Positions 13,440 through 23,625 of a stretch of 64,000 nucleotides of DNA are shown here, one piece after another. A model generated the notes under the pieces. The model ran no database searches. It saw nothing but the letters and a program-made list of their open reading frames with translations, and was not told the origin of the DNA. A program made the position numbers and the translations under genes. The stretch is from Sphagnum magellanicum (lineage: Eukaryota; Streptophyta; Sphagnopsida; Sphagnales; Sphagnaceae): the NCBI GenBank assembly GCA_021904315.1, contig CM038925.1, positions 16,308,501 to 16,372,500 of the forward strand, read 5' to 3'. Position 1 is the first letter of the stretch. Every line of letters begins with the position of its first letter.

Positions 13440-14151
13440 CATCTTTATCCTTTCCTTCCCCTTGAACATTGCCATTTTCCAACTCTAACCTCACATTCAC
13501 TTACTAATTGTTTGTTTCACCCATTGCATCTTTATGCTTTGGACTTGCTTACTTTTTTGGTATGCTCTATGTTTCCTCCCTGTTGTCTTCAAATGTTATT
13601 GCAACATTTGGACCCAACATAGTTAGATTTTAGATGACAACCTATTTTGTGTGAATGAATGACTTTTGAAATAACTACCACTTATTTAGTTGTTGCTTGT
13701 AGTCCAAATGGAATCAATCAAAGTGACAATCAACATATATTGCTCTCATGTTGAGGAAATAATCAGCACACATATAGACTAACATTTTCATTAACTAGAA
13801 AAATAAGAATTCTTGCAATTGCCAACATAAAATTCCTCATGCATTTGTAGGCATTTTACAAAACAAGGTAAAAGCCTTTATGATAGGATGGATGCTCTTG
13901 TGGGAATCACTAATTTTTTACCTTTTGAAGAATCAACTTGTCAAATTTAAGAGGTGACAAATTTATCCTTTTTGGAATCTGTAAGGAAAAATCAAACATT
14001 TCATAAATGTCAAACATTTGATCGTAGTCCAAACCTTAGCATCAAAATATACTTGGCACCTTCTTGATCCGAAATATGTTCTAAGTCTATATTGTAGAAC
14101 AACAATTGCATTAGAAACTATAAATTATGATTTTAATTTTGTAGGAAATGA

Positions 14152-14193
14152 TGAGGCTAGATGATGACGATGACGACGATGATGATGATAAGA
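14152..14193 (+). repeat. (GAT/GAC)n trinucleotide repeat
   Basis: This is a GATGAC and GATGAT run of about 12 units with a few interruptions. It would encode poly-Asp in one frame, but there is no supporting exon structure. Confidence 0.85.
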
Positions 14194-14290
14194 GTAAATA
14201 GATGATGAAAAATCATAATGACATCATCACTAAATTTGGTGTTTTTCTAGAAATAATGACATAACTTTATAAATTTAGTTAATGTTTTGT

Positions 14291-15153
14291 GCCCTATCAC
14301 AACCCTAGCGTTGGGCTTGAAACCAAGGTAAAGCCATGGAAAGGTGTAGGCCAAGAATGCAACTCAAGAGTCACATTCACATTTCCAAAAGTGTAAGTGA
14401 ATATGAAGGAATGAACCCACACACTCCCAAATGGACTCCCACTTTGGGAGTTGGAATCTTTATGGAGTCTCGAATTTTCAAAAAGTTATTTTAAAGGTCA
14501 AAATTCATTGAATTAAGGACTTCCTTATACCATTGGAAAGTTATTAAGACTTAAATGTTTAAATGGGCTTGCATGATACATTTGAATACTTACAATACAA
14601 GTTATGATCGAAAGAAAGGTCGACAATCAAAGTGTTACTTTGACTCCCAACCACTAAAACTCAGGAATCGCTTTAAATTACATGCGTGCAAGTGACGTGC
14701 CACATATCATTGGAAAACTTTCAATGAAGGGTAAAACTTTACCTAAGCCTCATCTCAATCAAAGGTTTGCACAAGAAGTTATGGGCGTTCAAAATGGTGG
14801 GAACCCCAATTTAAAAAATTTCAGGATTTTTGACTTGGGAGTCCTGAAAAAAATGATATTTGGATGTACCTCCTATGGTTAATCATAGAGAATACTATAA
14901 GGGGGGAAGGTGGTGGCTTCCCTTAAGTCCAGGCCGTGGTGAATCTTATGAGTCTATGTATGCTTGTGGCTCGTCTTTGCACCAAAAATGTTTCAATTAT
15001 GCACTAACCAACTTGTTGTTTGGTTTGTGCAGGTCCATATGAATAATTGACCCACTTGTCATTTGTCCTAGTCCTCATCTCAGAGTTCCAACACGCCCCT
15101 TTTACTTCCAAAGTGCCGTGAGTTACGGAATGTACCCCAATTCCTTTTTTTTC
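14291..15153 (+). repeat. R1 family, copy A (left arm of palindrome)
   Basis: The landmarks in order are: AACCAAGGTAAAG near 14325, GGAATGAACCCACACACTCCCAA near 14410, CCACTTTGGGAGTT, CATTGGAAAG, AGTTATGATCGAAAGAAAGG, GGAAGGTGGTGGCTTCCC near 14905, ACCAACTTGTTGTTTGG near 15008, and CCAACACGCCCC near 15090. The same order is found in copies B, C and D. The family is a dispersed repeat with a C-rich 3' part, possibly an LTR or another non-autonomous element. No primer-binding site or polypurine tract was identified, so the class is left open. Confidence 0.75.
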
Positions 15154-15258
15154 TGTTATTTTCATTTTGAATTTGCATTTAAGTATTTAAATTAGTTTGG
15201 AGTTTATTTTGGAGTTTGAACCCCTTGAAAACCAAGATTGAAGTTGCCAAATTAAAAT

Positions 15259-16163
15259 TGACGCACTCCCAAGCCCTTTGATAGATTCAAATATGAGTCT
15301 AAGGTGAAAATAATGGAAGGATAAGGAGTTGGGGCACGTTCCTTAACTGGTAACACTTTGGGGGTAGAGGAGCGTGTTGGAGCTCCAAGATGTGGACTAG
15401 GACGAATGACAAACGGGTCAATCATTCACATGGACTTGCACAAACCAAATAACAAGTTAGTTAGTGCATTGTTGGAGCACATTTGGTGCATGAACAAACC
15501 ACGGGCAAACATGGACTCATAAGATTCATCATGGCCTGGACTTGGGGAAACCACCACCTTCCCCCTTATAGTATTCTTTGTGTTTGGCCATTGGGCCTAC
15601 ACCCAAATGTCATTTTGTCTCGTGACTCCCAAGTTGGGAATTCTGAAATTCTCGAAATTTGCCCCCCGCAACTTTGGAGGCCCATAATTTCTTATGCAAA
15701 CCTTTGATTAAGGTGAGGTTTCAAATAAAGTTATAGTTTTATTTGAAAGTTTTCTAACAATATATGACACACCACCTGAACGTAAGTAAATTGGGGTGAT
15801 GATTGACTTTTAATGGTCAGGAGTCAAATTGACAATTTGACTTTCGGCCTTTCTTTTGGCCATAACTTGTGTTTTAAGTACCAAAATGGGTCATGTGAGC
15901 CCATTTTAGACATTTAGGTTCTAAGACATTTCCAATGATATAAGGAATGTTTAAATCTAATGAGTTTTGACCCCTACAATCGCCCTTTAGAGGTTCGGGA
16001 ATCCATTGGGACTTTAACTCCCAAAGTGGGAGCCCACTTGGGAGTGTGTGGGTTCATTCCTTCACATTCTCCTACATTCTTAGGAGCATGAAATGTGACT
16101 CCAAGGCTTCATTTTTGGCTCGCACCTTTGCAAGCCTTTACCTTGGTTGTGTCAGGAATGAGG
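15259..16163 (-). repeat. R1 family, copy B (right arm of palindrome)
   Basis: Read on the minus strand from 16163, it repeats the landmarks of copy A: AACCAAGGTAAAGG, GGAATGAACCCACACACTCCC, ATCATTGGAAATG, GGGGGAAGGTGGTGG, CTAACTTGTTATTTGG, TCCAACACGCTCC, and ends at TTGGGAGTGCGTCAA. It lies head to head with copy A across about 105 bases. The two arms are clearly diverged from each other, so either the palindrome is old or two different copies inserted side by side. Confidence 0.75.
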
Positions 16164-16582
16164 AAGGATTTTGAGACAACAGTCATTAAAACACCTATGG
16201 AACGAAGATTACACAATACCCACTAAAATAAATAGCTAACCAAATGCCAACCACCCAATTTAATGCAACAAATACATAACAAAAAGAAAAACACATGGTT
16301 CACCATTATTGATGGCAAAGAAAACCAGAAGTAGTGAACACATACATATAAGATGAATATGTATTTTAAATTTTTAGGCATCAAATGAATTGCAGTTGAG
16401 ATGAAAAAAAAAACAAAAACGTATTTGTGGTAGTTTGTTAACCAATAGCAAATAACCCTCCATGTCCGAAAGATAAAGCAAAGCTCTTCATTATTCCACC
16501 CATTGATGTTGGTTTTTATAGATTTGCAGACTATTGATCATGAGGTGGCTGCGCCTTGTTGCTATTACTATTACAATGCAAT
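16164..16582. other. Spacer, no gene recognised
   Basis: This is AT-rich sequence between two minus-strand R1 copies. Nothing further is seen. Confidence 0.4.
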
Positions 16583-17105
16583 TTTTGACGCGTTCCCAAA
16601 CTCCTAGTTGGACCCAAGATGGGTCTAAGTTATTCAAATAGCGGAATCATGAGGAACTTGGGGCACGCTCCTAACTCTCAACATTAAAAGGGGGTAGAGG
16701 GGCATGCTGAAGCTCCAGGATGGAACTAGGAAGAGTGAAAAACTTTAATTAGTTACTCAAACCTGCATCAAACCAACCAACAAGTTAGTTAGTTCACTTT
16801 CTGGAGCACCTTTGGTGTTAGGACAAGCCATGGGCAACTCTGGATTCACAAGACTCACTATGGCCCGGATTCGGGGGAAGCCACCACCTTCCCCCATATA
16901 ATATAATATGTGCCTCTCCGCGGCACCCACATCCGAATGGCTTTTTGTCTCGGGACTCCCAAGGAGGAGTCCCAAAATTGTCTCGGTTTGGACTCCCAGG
17001 ACTTTGCAAGGTCATAATTTTTTGTTCAGACCTCTGATTGGGATGAGGTCTAAAGCAAACTTGTAGCTCTCCTTGAAAGCTTTTCAATGATGTATCGCAC
17101 TTGAC
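16583..17105 (-). repeat. R1 family, copy C (5' truncated)
   Basis: Read from 17105 on the minus strand it enters the family in its middle (GAAAAGCTTTCAAGG) and runs through GGGGGAAGGTGGTGG, CTAACTTGTTGGTTGG and CAGCATGCCCCTCTACCCCC to GGGAACGCGTCAAAAA. In one frame it encodes WESRDKKPFGC and GGRWWLPPNPG, which is matched in frame by copy D. Its 5' third is missing. Confidence 0.75.
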
Positions 17106-17164
17106 TTGCACAAACCATTTTCAACAAGAAGAGCAAGGGGCCATCACCCGCTCTTTCACACCAA

Positions 17165-17220
17165 GTAAAAAGCTTAGGACAAAATGGCATTAGTAAAAAA
17201 CTTAAAACAAAATGGCATTA
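17165..17220 (+). repeat. 28 bp direct duplication
   Basis: Two adjacent 28-base units each end in ACAAAATGGCATTA. They differ at a few positions. Confidence 0.85.
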
Positions 17221-18149
17221 GTCCAAGTGTCACATCCCTAAATCCCTAAATGACCTTTTCTATCTCTCTTTTCTCATGCAACTTCTTCACCAATTAGGGT
17301 TAATGGAACTCTTGTTGGGTGTCCAATATGTTCCTTTCACAAACTCCTAATGATACATCCCTAAGGTTACACAAAAGTGACCGAGATGAAGATGGCTTTT
17401 GTGGAGAAAAAAATTAAGTTCTACTCTTGTTAACTAGAAAAACCCTAAGCTTCTTCTCTTAACATCCAGTTTTCATTGTCATACCATAGGCATGGGTTTT
17501 GCAGGGCACATAAAGAAGACATGAGAAAACTCACTCACCCTTGGATAATAGTTGAAGAAGAACAAGATGATGTGGCAAATGGGTAGGGCAAGGCAAAGTA
17601 GGTGGGATTGAAGCTAGAAGTAGCAACTGCAAAATGTTGTTGTTGTTAAAGGTGGTGGTGCTATTGTTGTGTACTTGAGGTTTCCTAACACCAACGATTG
17701 TAGATGTGGACCCCTCTGTGGTTAATGTTGTAGATTCAAATTGTTGCCAACCAACAACACCTTTGTGCATCTTGAGTTGTTGCTATTAATCCACCTGTCC
17801 CCGTTCTCCACCAGTACTTTGATATGACTGGGACACATGTAACCTTTCTCATCTGATTTTTCTTAGGTCTCAAGCTGGCTAATTAGGTTTCAAGCTTAGG
17901 TTTCCCACTTAATCCACTTATTATGTTCACACTTTGAACATCAAAAAATCTCGTTTCAATTTTAACAATCGAAACACTTCCACCAAATAAACATGTTCAC
18001 CTAATGTGAAACCGGTTTTAATAAGGTAAAAGTTACAAAAGTTGGATCAAATGCGACAGTCCCTGTGGAGGCAAAGCCTAATAAAAAATTTAAAAAAAAT
18101 TATTTTGCTTCATAAATAGACTAGTGTAGCCTATGCCGTCGGCCCCCAA
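17221..18149. other. No gene recognised
   Basis: The segment contains a GTT/GTG-rich stretch at 17635-17680 that produces a poly-Asn ORF on the minus strand. I do not count that ORF as a gene. Confidence 0.4.
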
Positions 18150-18530
18150 GTATGAACACATTGAAGGCTCAACTAAATTTTCTTTCCAAACCCAATTTTT
18201 GCAATTTGTTTGAATTTCTATCAACAAAATCCTCTCAAAAATCAATATCTTCCACACCCTAGCTCTGAAAATTGTGAAATAGAATCTATTAGATTTGATT
18301 TGTCAAGGGCTTTCCAATAACACTAATAATGCCCCCAAATTCCAATAAAGTTTGCAATTTCAATTTCATTTAATTTTCATTGAATGATCAATAGCTTTCA
18401 CACTATAGTTCCAAACAATCTCAAACCAAGTTAGTGCAACCCTACTCATCAAGAGCTTTCTGAAGATACCAAAAGTGTGGCATGAAGTTGTGGTTTGGGA
18501 GATCTTAGAGTGACAAACAATACAAACTAC
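18150..18530 (+). repeat. Dispersed repeat, copy 2 (first copy at 6424)
   Basis: It matches 6424-6830 in order and orientation over most of its length, with many substitutions and small indels. Both copies lie within the segment proposed to have been inverted as a block. Confidence 0.75.
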
Positions 18531-18957
18531 CTTGCCTCATAAATAGATAGTTGTTCCATAAGATATCTTGAAATATTTCAAGAATGCAACTATAACCATA
18601 AATTTGAACTAAATTTATTTTTTTCTCCTTTGCTTTTTTGTTCTGGAGATTATTATCTCTTCCTCTGAAATGTTAACCATAGTTAAACAATAATGCTCTA
18701 TGCATGTGCAAGGCTAAAAGGAGATGAGACAACTTGTATTGTGAATTTGCTAGATGACTTGAACTTTTTTTTGTAAAATGTAATTAGGCAACATGGACAA
18801 ATTTTCACATTTTCAGTGCTCTGATTTCAAACTTTTAAAATATCTTCTATAAGGCTTAGAACATGTATACAATTTATTAAAATTCCTATGGAATTTTTGA
18901 GAATTCTCTTCATTCGATTTTTTTAATAAAATTCCACCAAATCTGACAAGAAAGTAG

Positions 18958-19107
18958 GGTATCAGCCTTGTGCCAATTTTATACCAGTTTCAGTGTCAGG
19001 TATATTGTATATTCCTGCCTCAGACTTAAGGTATTACCAGCCTTGTACCAATTTTACACCAGTTTCAAGGTCAGGTTTATTATATATATTCGTGCCTTAT
19101 ACAAGCC
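18958..19107 (+). repeat. 75 bp tandem duplication
   Basis: CAGCCTTGT(G/A)CCAATTTTA begins at 18963 and again at 19038. Both units continue with CACCAGTTTCA-like sequence and AGGT(A/C)-type words. Immediately downstream (19130-19260) the words ACCAG and TTGGTATG recur at about 42-46 base spacing. The area lies in a segment of more balanced composition than its surroundings. Confidence 0.75.
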
Positions 19108-20081
19108 TAAAGTCAGTCTTGGACTCAAGTACTAGGACCAGCTTGGTATCAAAAGGTGTTGAAAAGGACCCACTACCAGAACCAGGTTGGTATGAAAATT
19201 CTCAAAAGTATGCAATACCAGGACCACGATGGTATGTTCAAAAGTTGATACCAGACAAACACTGGCCTATCCATACCCAGACAAAATGGAATCAATTTTA
19301 AGCTAATTTCTGCCACTTGTTTCTGATGTATCTCAGATCTCCTGTTCATAACTCTCATAAAACTTGCTTTCTTAAAGGTGCGTCAATGTGCTACCGTATC
19401 TTTCTTCGACGGATTCAGTCATTTGTTTGGACATTAAACCTAATAACCTCTATTTCTTCCAGAGAAAAAATAAAGTTCATAAATTGGATTAGTTCTGTTG
19501 ATGAATATGAGCTCGTGTGGGAGAATGAGACCCGAGCCATTGGTAAACCCTTTATTTCCAATCATTGGATGACAGGAGGCAGCAATCCTTGATTCCAATC
19601 CATGTTGGAACTTGGGCCATAGAATTGGACTGATTTCAACTGGAGGGTCTGGTGTTTTTGGCTAGAGAACTTAGCGAGAATGAGATGTGTTATGTGTTTA
19701 GGATTAGAATTCCATCCTTGACATAGCTTAGAGTAAACTCGAACAAGGATCAGCTAATTTCTCCCTACCTTGTTGGATTAATCATGGCAGACTAGCCAGG
19801 TTTCTTTAAGGCAACAAACAGCGGGTACAAGAGGACTCAAGTTGCACCTTGCCTATTTGTCCTTGTGTTCTCCCTTTATATTTTCTTGAAAAAACACTGA
19901 ACAATAATGTTTTCCGTTTTGTATATACAATAGAGTTCTCTGTAAAGTACCTGAAACTGGTAAAGAAATGAGAGGTCAGGATGACAACAGTACACAGGGA
20001 AAAAAACAGGAGACAAAAATAGTTTTCTCGCCTAAATTGGTCCTCAGGGAGTTTCACCCCCAGTTTTGGTTTTTGCCTTAC
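19108..20081. other. Balanced-composition island, no gene assigned
   Basis: From about 18950 to 20560 the sequence loses the poly-A/poly-T character of the rest of the window and looks like low-copy DNA. ORFs occur on both strands (a plus frame at 19317-19592, a minus frame at 19806-20087), but none has a family I recognise. The region may hold introns and exons of a decayed gene whose clearest exon is at 20082-20218. Confidence 0.4.
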
Positions 20082-20218
20082 CTGCACCTGGACTGTTGCA
20101 CATATTCTTCATCAAATCGAAGTCCAGTCGGAATAGGGTCCCGTAAATTTTCTGAACTAATATCCAGTTTCATGAAACGGTACGCAATGTCCCTCACTTT
20201 ACCGATACACTCAACTTT
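20082..20218 (-). CDS. Exon-like ORF of unknown gene
   Basis: The minus strand gives about 45 codons with coding-like composition: GKVRDIAYRFMKLDISS, then RDPIPTGLRFDEEYVQQSR. It ends in CAG followed by GTAAGG, a good 5' splice donor. The likely acceptor is the AAAG at 20214-20217, but the tract before it is weak. A second candidate exon (QNGSGLLSDLKSPGHNNAR) lies upstream on the same strand at 20359-20456, but the reading phase between the two does not join cleanly. I do not recognise the protein and cannot say whether the gene is alive. Confidence 0.35.
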
Positions 20219-20358
20219 GGGATAAAACGTAGTTTAGAGGGTCACATTATGACGAAACACGGGTGACTTTGCCGATAACTTTTGGGTCTTCAGGTAGACT
20301 ACTAAAACAGTAGCTTCCAGCTAACTGAAGGACAACACTTGATGCTTATGTATAGTAC

Positions 20359-20456
20359 CTTGCGTTGTTGTGGCCAGGTGATTTGAGGTCTGACAACAAT
20401 CCGGAACCATTTTGGGTGGCATTAACAAACACTTGAGCACACTGGCACTGTACTTT
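20359..20456 (-). CDS. Second exon-like ORF, same strand
   Basis: This is a minus-strand open frame of about 32 codons following a TTTCATAGCAG acceptor-like sequence and ending at AAG before GTACTATA. It reads QVFVNATQNGSGLL and SDLKSPGHNNA. Composition is mixed and non-repetitive, which suggests coding origin. It could belong to the same gene as 20082-20218, but the phase does not fit without an extra change. Confidence 0.25.
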
Positions 20457-21046
20457 CTGCTATGAAACAGGGATACCTTAAGAATGCACAGGCACAAGCT
20501 AAGCATAGACCATAGTTAAATACCAGGTTCACAAGGTTTCTGCCCAATAATTATTTAATTTTGAGGATTGCATTTCAACAAAGAAAAAAGTAATCAGAAT
20601 ATTTCAAAGGATGCCTCATTTTCCTTTTTTTTAAATTTATTTGAGAAAAATACGTATTGAAATTTTTGGAGTGCCTAAATTTTATTTTATTTTGTTGAAC
20701 CTACTATTCAACTAGGATATCTAAGTGGAGTAGTGCAACAAGAGCTTTATTTTATGATAATGTTGGTGTCCAAGTGGGGTCCAAGTTAAATCACCTAGGT
20801 AGATTTCCCCTAGGTGAAATCATATAGGTGAATCTATTTGTCTACATGCACCCATCCTCAATCCTTAAGTGAAGGGCTAAATTCAATCCCACCAAATGAG
20901 AAACATTCATCAGAAGCCTTATTCAAATATGCGATAAACTAACCTCAATAAAGAAGACACACTTTTCAAGTGTCTAGCTAATGGCTCGATAGTAGGCCTT
21001 GCATGCCTTGTGCTTACTGTAAGTTTTTCAGTTTGCATCTTTAGTA

Positions 21047-21354
21047 ATAGTTCAAGGCCCCTTCTTAAAGACCAGAGTGAACTAGTAGCCACCAATGCAC
21101 CAATTGATCATTCTATCCATTGGATGGGCTACATTTTTTCATTCGGCATTAGATGGGGTTTATCACGGTCCATTTCTTTTCGCTATTGATTGTTATATAT
21201 ATAGTTTAAGGCCCCTTCTTAAAGACCAGAGTGAACTAGTAGCCACCAATGCACCAATTGATCATTCTATCCATTGGATGGGCTACATTTTTTCATTCGG
21301 CATTAGATGGGGTTTATCACGGTCCATTTCTTTTCGCTATTGATTGTTATATAT
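21047..21354 (+). repeat. 154 bp near-perfect tandem duplication
   Basis: Two adjacent 154-base units start at about 21047 and 21201. Each contains AAGGCCCCTTCTTAAAGACC (at 21054 and 21208) and ends in TTGTTATATATATA. They are almost identical, so the duplication is young compared with its surroundings. It creates the same short frame twice; this is not evidence of a gene. Confidence 0.93.
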
Positions 21355-21389
21355 ATATTTTTTGGTTTGTTTGTGGCCGTTTTTTTTGT

Positions 21390-21890
21390 GGACCTCACCT
21401 CACACATAGCTACCCTACTCATTCCTACTTTCATAAGTATTGTACCAACCTTGGTACCTTACTAATTATCCCTTATTAACATAGTTACCTTAATAATTAA
21501 TTATTCTACTGATGTAGCTACTATACTAACTACCTACCCTATAAACCTAGCTACTTACTATTCAACAACCCTCTATACACAACCACCCTATTAACATAAG
21601 TACTTTACAAACCTAGCCACCTTGACAAGGTAGCATGTTTCCTACATACTAACTTGCCTATCTACTTAGTTACCTTGTTAATGTAACTTTCTTCTTACCT
21701 ACTAACTTGCCTATCTACATGCTACATACCCTAGTAACTTATCTACCTTGCTCTTTGAATTTCCTTTCTACTTATTAGTTTGCCTACTAACCCAACTACC
21801 TACTTATATACCTACTTACTTACCTATGTTTTTTACATAGCCAAATACTTAACTAATTACCTATCAATTTATTAAAGTTTACCCTAGTTG
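21390..21890. repeat. TACCTA/CTACC-rich low-complexity stretch
   Basis: This is a run of words such as CTACCTA, TACCTAC, CTTACC and ACTAACTT with no fixed period. Composition matches the TACCTA core of the CACTA-family copies, but no element ends were seen here. Confidence 0.55.
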
Positions 21891-23312
21891 ATGGATGATG
21901 AACATAGGTCCCCATATGTAGGTATTACAAACAATTTATAGTAGAAACAATATCATAATTATAGTCATTTTGGTTTAGTTAATGCATATTTTATTAAATT
22001 TTGTTTACCTAATTTATTTATGGAATGGACATTACAATACATATTTTCATGTAATTATTATAATTGTGTAATATTGGATTATGGTTTAGGTTTAGGGTTG
22101 ACAAATTAATTAGCAATTTTTTCACAAATTTATAGTAATTAACCTAAACTAGGCTAAATTTGGGAGGAAAATTTTAAGGTTGAAAAATATGTGAAATAAT
22201 ATATTTTCATTCTATATCTTCTTCAAAAAGAGTGGAAAAAATTAGCTTGGAGAAATCACACAAAAGTAAGAGACATCTTCTCTTTTAATTTTTTAGGAAA
22301 TTTATTTGATTATTTTTTAAGATTAAGATTAAGGTTTTTTTTTTTCCCAATTAGTAAATGTTTGTTGTTTAAAAGCTTTAAATTTTGGTTTTTAATTTTT
22401 TTTCCTATGTGTTTTTTTTTGTTTTGTTTTGCATTCTATAAATTGTGTATTTTGTATGATTTTTTGGGCTTAAGGCATATAACACCAAGACTTTTTTTTT
22501 TGTTAGGGTTTGTATAGTTAGGGTTGTAATAAGGCTTATGGCAAAATACCATTTGGATTTTTAAGGTTATGCCTTATGATTTAGTGTTTAGGAATTTGGT
22601 TCATATATATGAGGGCTTAAGTTTTATACTTGTAAACTTTGCTCATTGTATTGGTTTCTAATCTTATCACTTGTTTAAATTCTATAACATAATTATGAAT
22701 CTCTTTTGTTTCCATATGTTCCATAGTTGTTAAAGTTTAATATTTCCTAACCCACTTTTGTTTAAATGTAATACATGTATCATATTGTGATAATTCATTA
22801 ACCGTGAAACATAAAAATATTTTTAAATATTTGATTCCTTGCTAATACATCATGAAATTCATGTTTTCAAAATTATTTGTTCACCTTATAGTATGATTTA
22901 ACATATATATAAAAAAATATACTGCAAAATTGGTCACATTGATGGTATAGGGGGTTAGGGTTTAATGTAAATTTTACTACTTAATGTTAGAACTATGGTT
23001 TAGGTTTAGAATTTGGGACATATAAAATAATTAACAATTTTTTTACAAGTCTATAATAATTAAAATAAATTTAGGGTGCATTTTGGGCAGAATTTTTAAG
23101 GCTTAAACATACATAAAACAATGCAATGTCATTTTATATATTTTTTTTAAAAGTGAAAAAACTCAGCTTGGAGATATTACCAAATGGTAAGAGACATACA
23201 TTCTTTTATGTTTTGTTACAAATTTTATTTAATTATTCAAAAAATTAAGGCCAAATTTATAGTTGGTGAAAATAAATACATGTGCGGGTATTGTAAAATT
23301 ATATGAATACCT
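21891..23312. other. No gene recognised; AT-rich
   Basis: Phrases near 22120-22220 recur in altered form at 23030-23110 (TTACAA and TTTATA words, then AGGAAAATTTTTAAGG and GAAAAACTCAGCTTGGAGA). This suggests two diverged copies of one sequence about 0.9 kb apart. No frame or terminal repeat was identified. Confidence 0.4.
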
Positions 23313-23625
23313 AGCCCTAAATGTAATACCCATATTCAAGTTCGTTTTGATATAACCCATAGGTGATTTAGGTAACTTGAGGTGTAAACCTAACCCTAAA
23401 CATAATACCCACATGTAAGGTCATTTCAAAATAACCAATATGTAATTTGGGTGGCCTTTGAATGAAGACCAAAGCCTATATGTAATACCCGATGCAAATT
23501 CATTTCGAAATAATTCATAAATGATTTAAACAACCTTAGATGAAGAATCAACCCTAAATGTAATACTCACATGTAAAGTTATTTCAAAATAACCAATAAA
23601 TGATTTGCATACCCAAAATATGTTT
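23313..23625 (+). repeat. 79 bp tandem array, four units
   Basis: Units start at 23313, 23392, 23472 and 23550, each with A(A/G)CCCTAAA-TAATACCCA(C/T)ATG, then a TTTCAAAATAACC(A/C)AT-type half. Period is 78-80 bases. It contains the CCCTAAA telomere-like word, but only once per unit. Confidence 0.85.

Noticed and set aside
13275..13622. ORFs of alternating Ile/Tyr in several frames and both strands
   Set aside because: They are produced by the (TA)18 microsatellite and have no independent coding signal.
14682..15042. Plus ORFs at 14682-14882 and 14860-15042 as genes
   Set aside because: They lie in an R1 copy and their frames are broken relative to the frame shared by copies C and D.
14291..16163. 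A pair of LTRs of one retrotransposon
   Set aside because: The copies are inverted, while LTRs are direct; no primer-binding site, polypurine tract, gag or pol was seen between or beside them.
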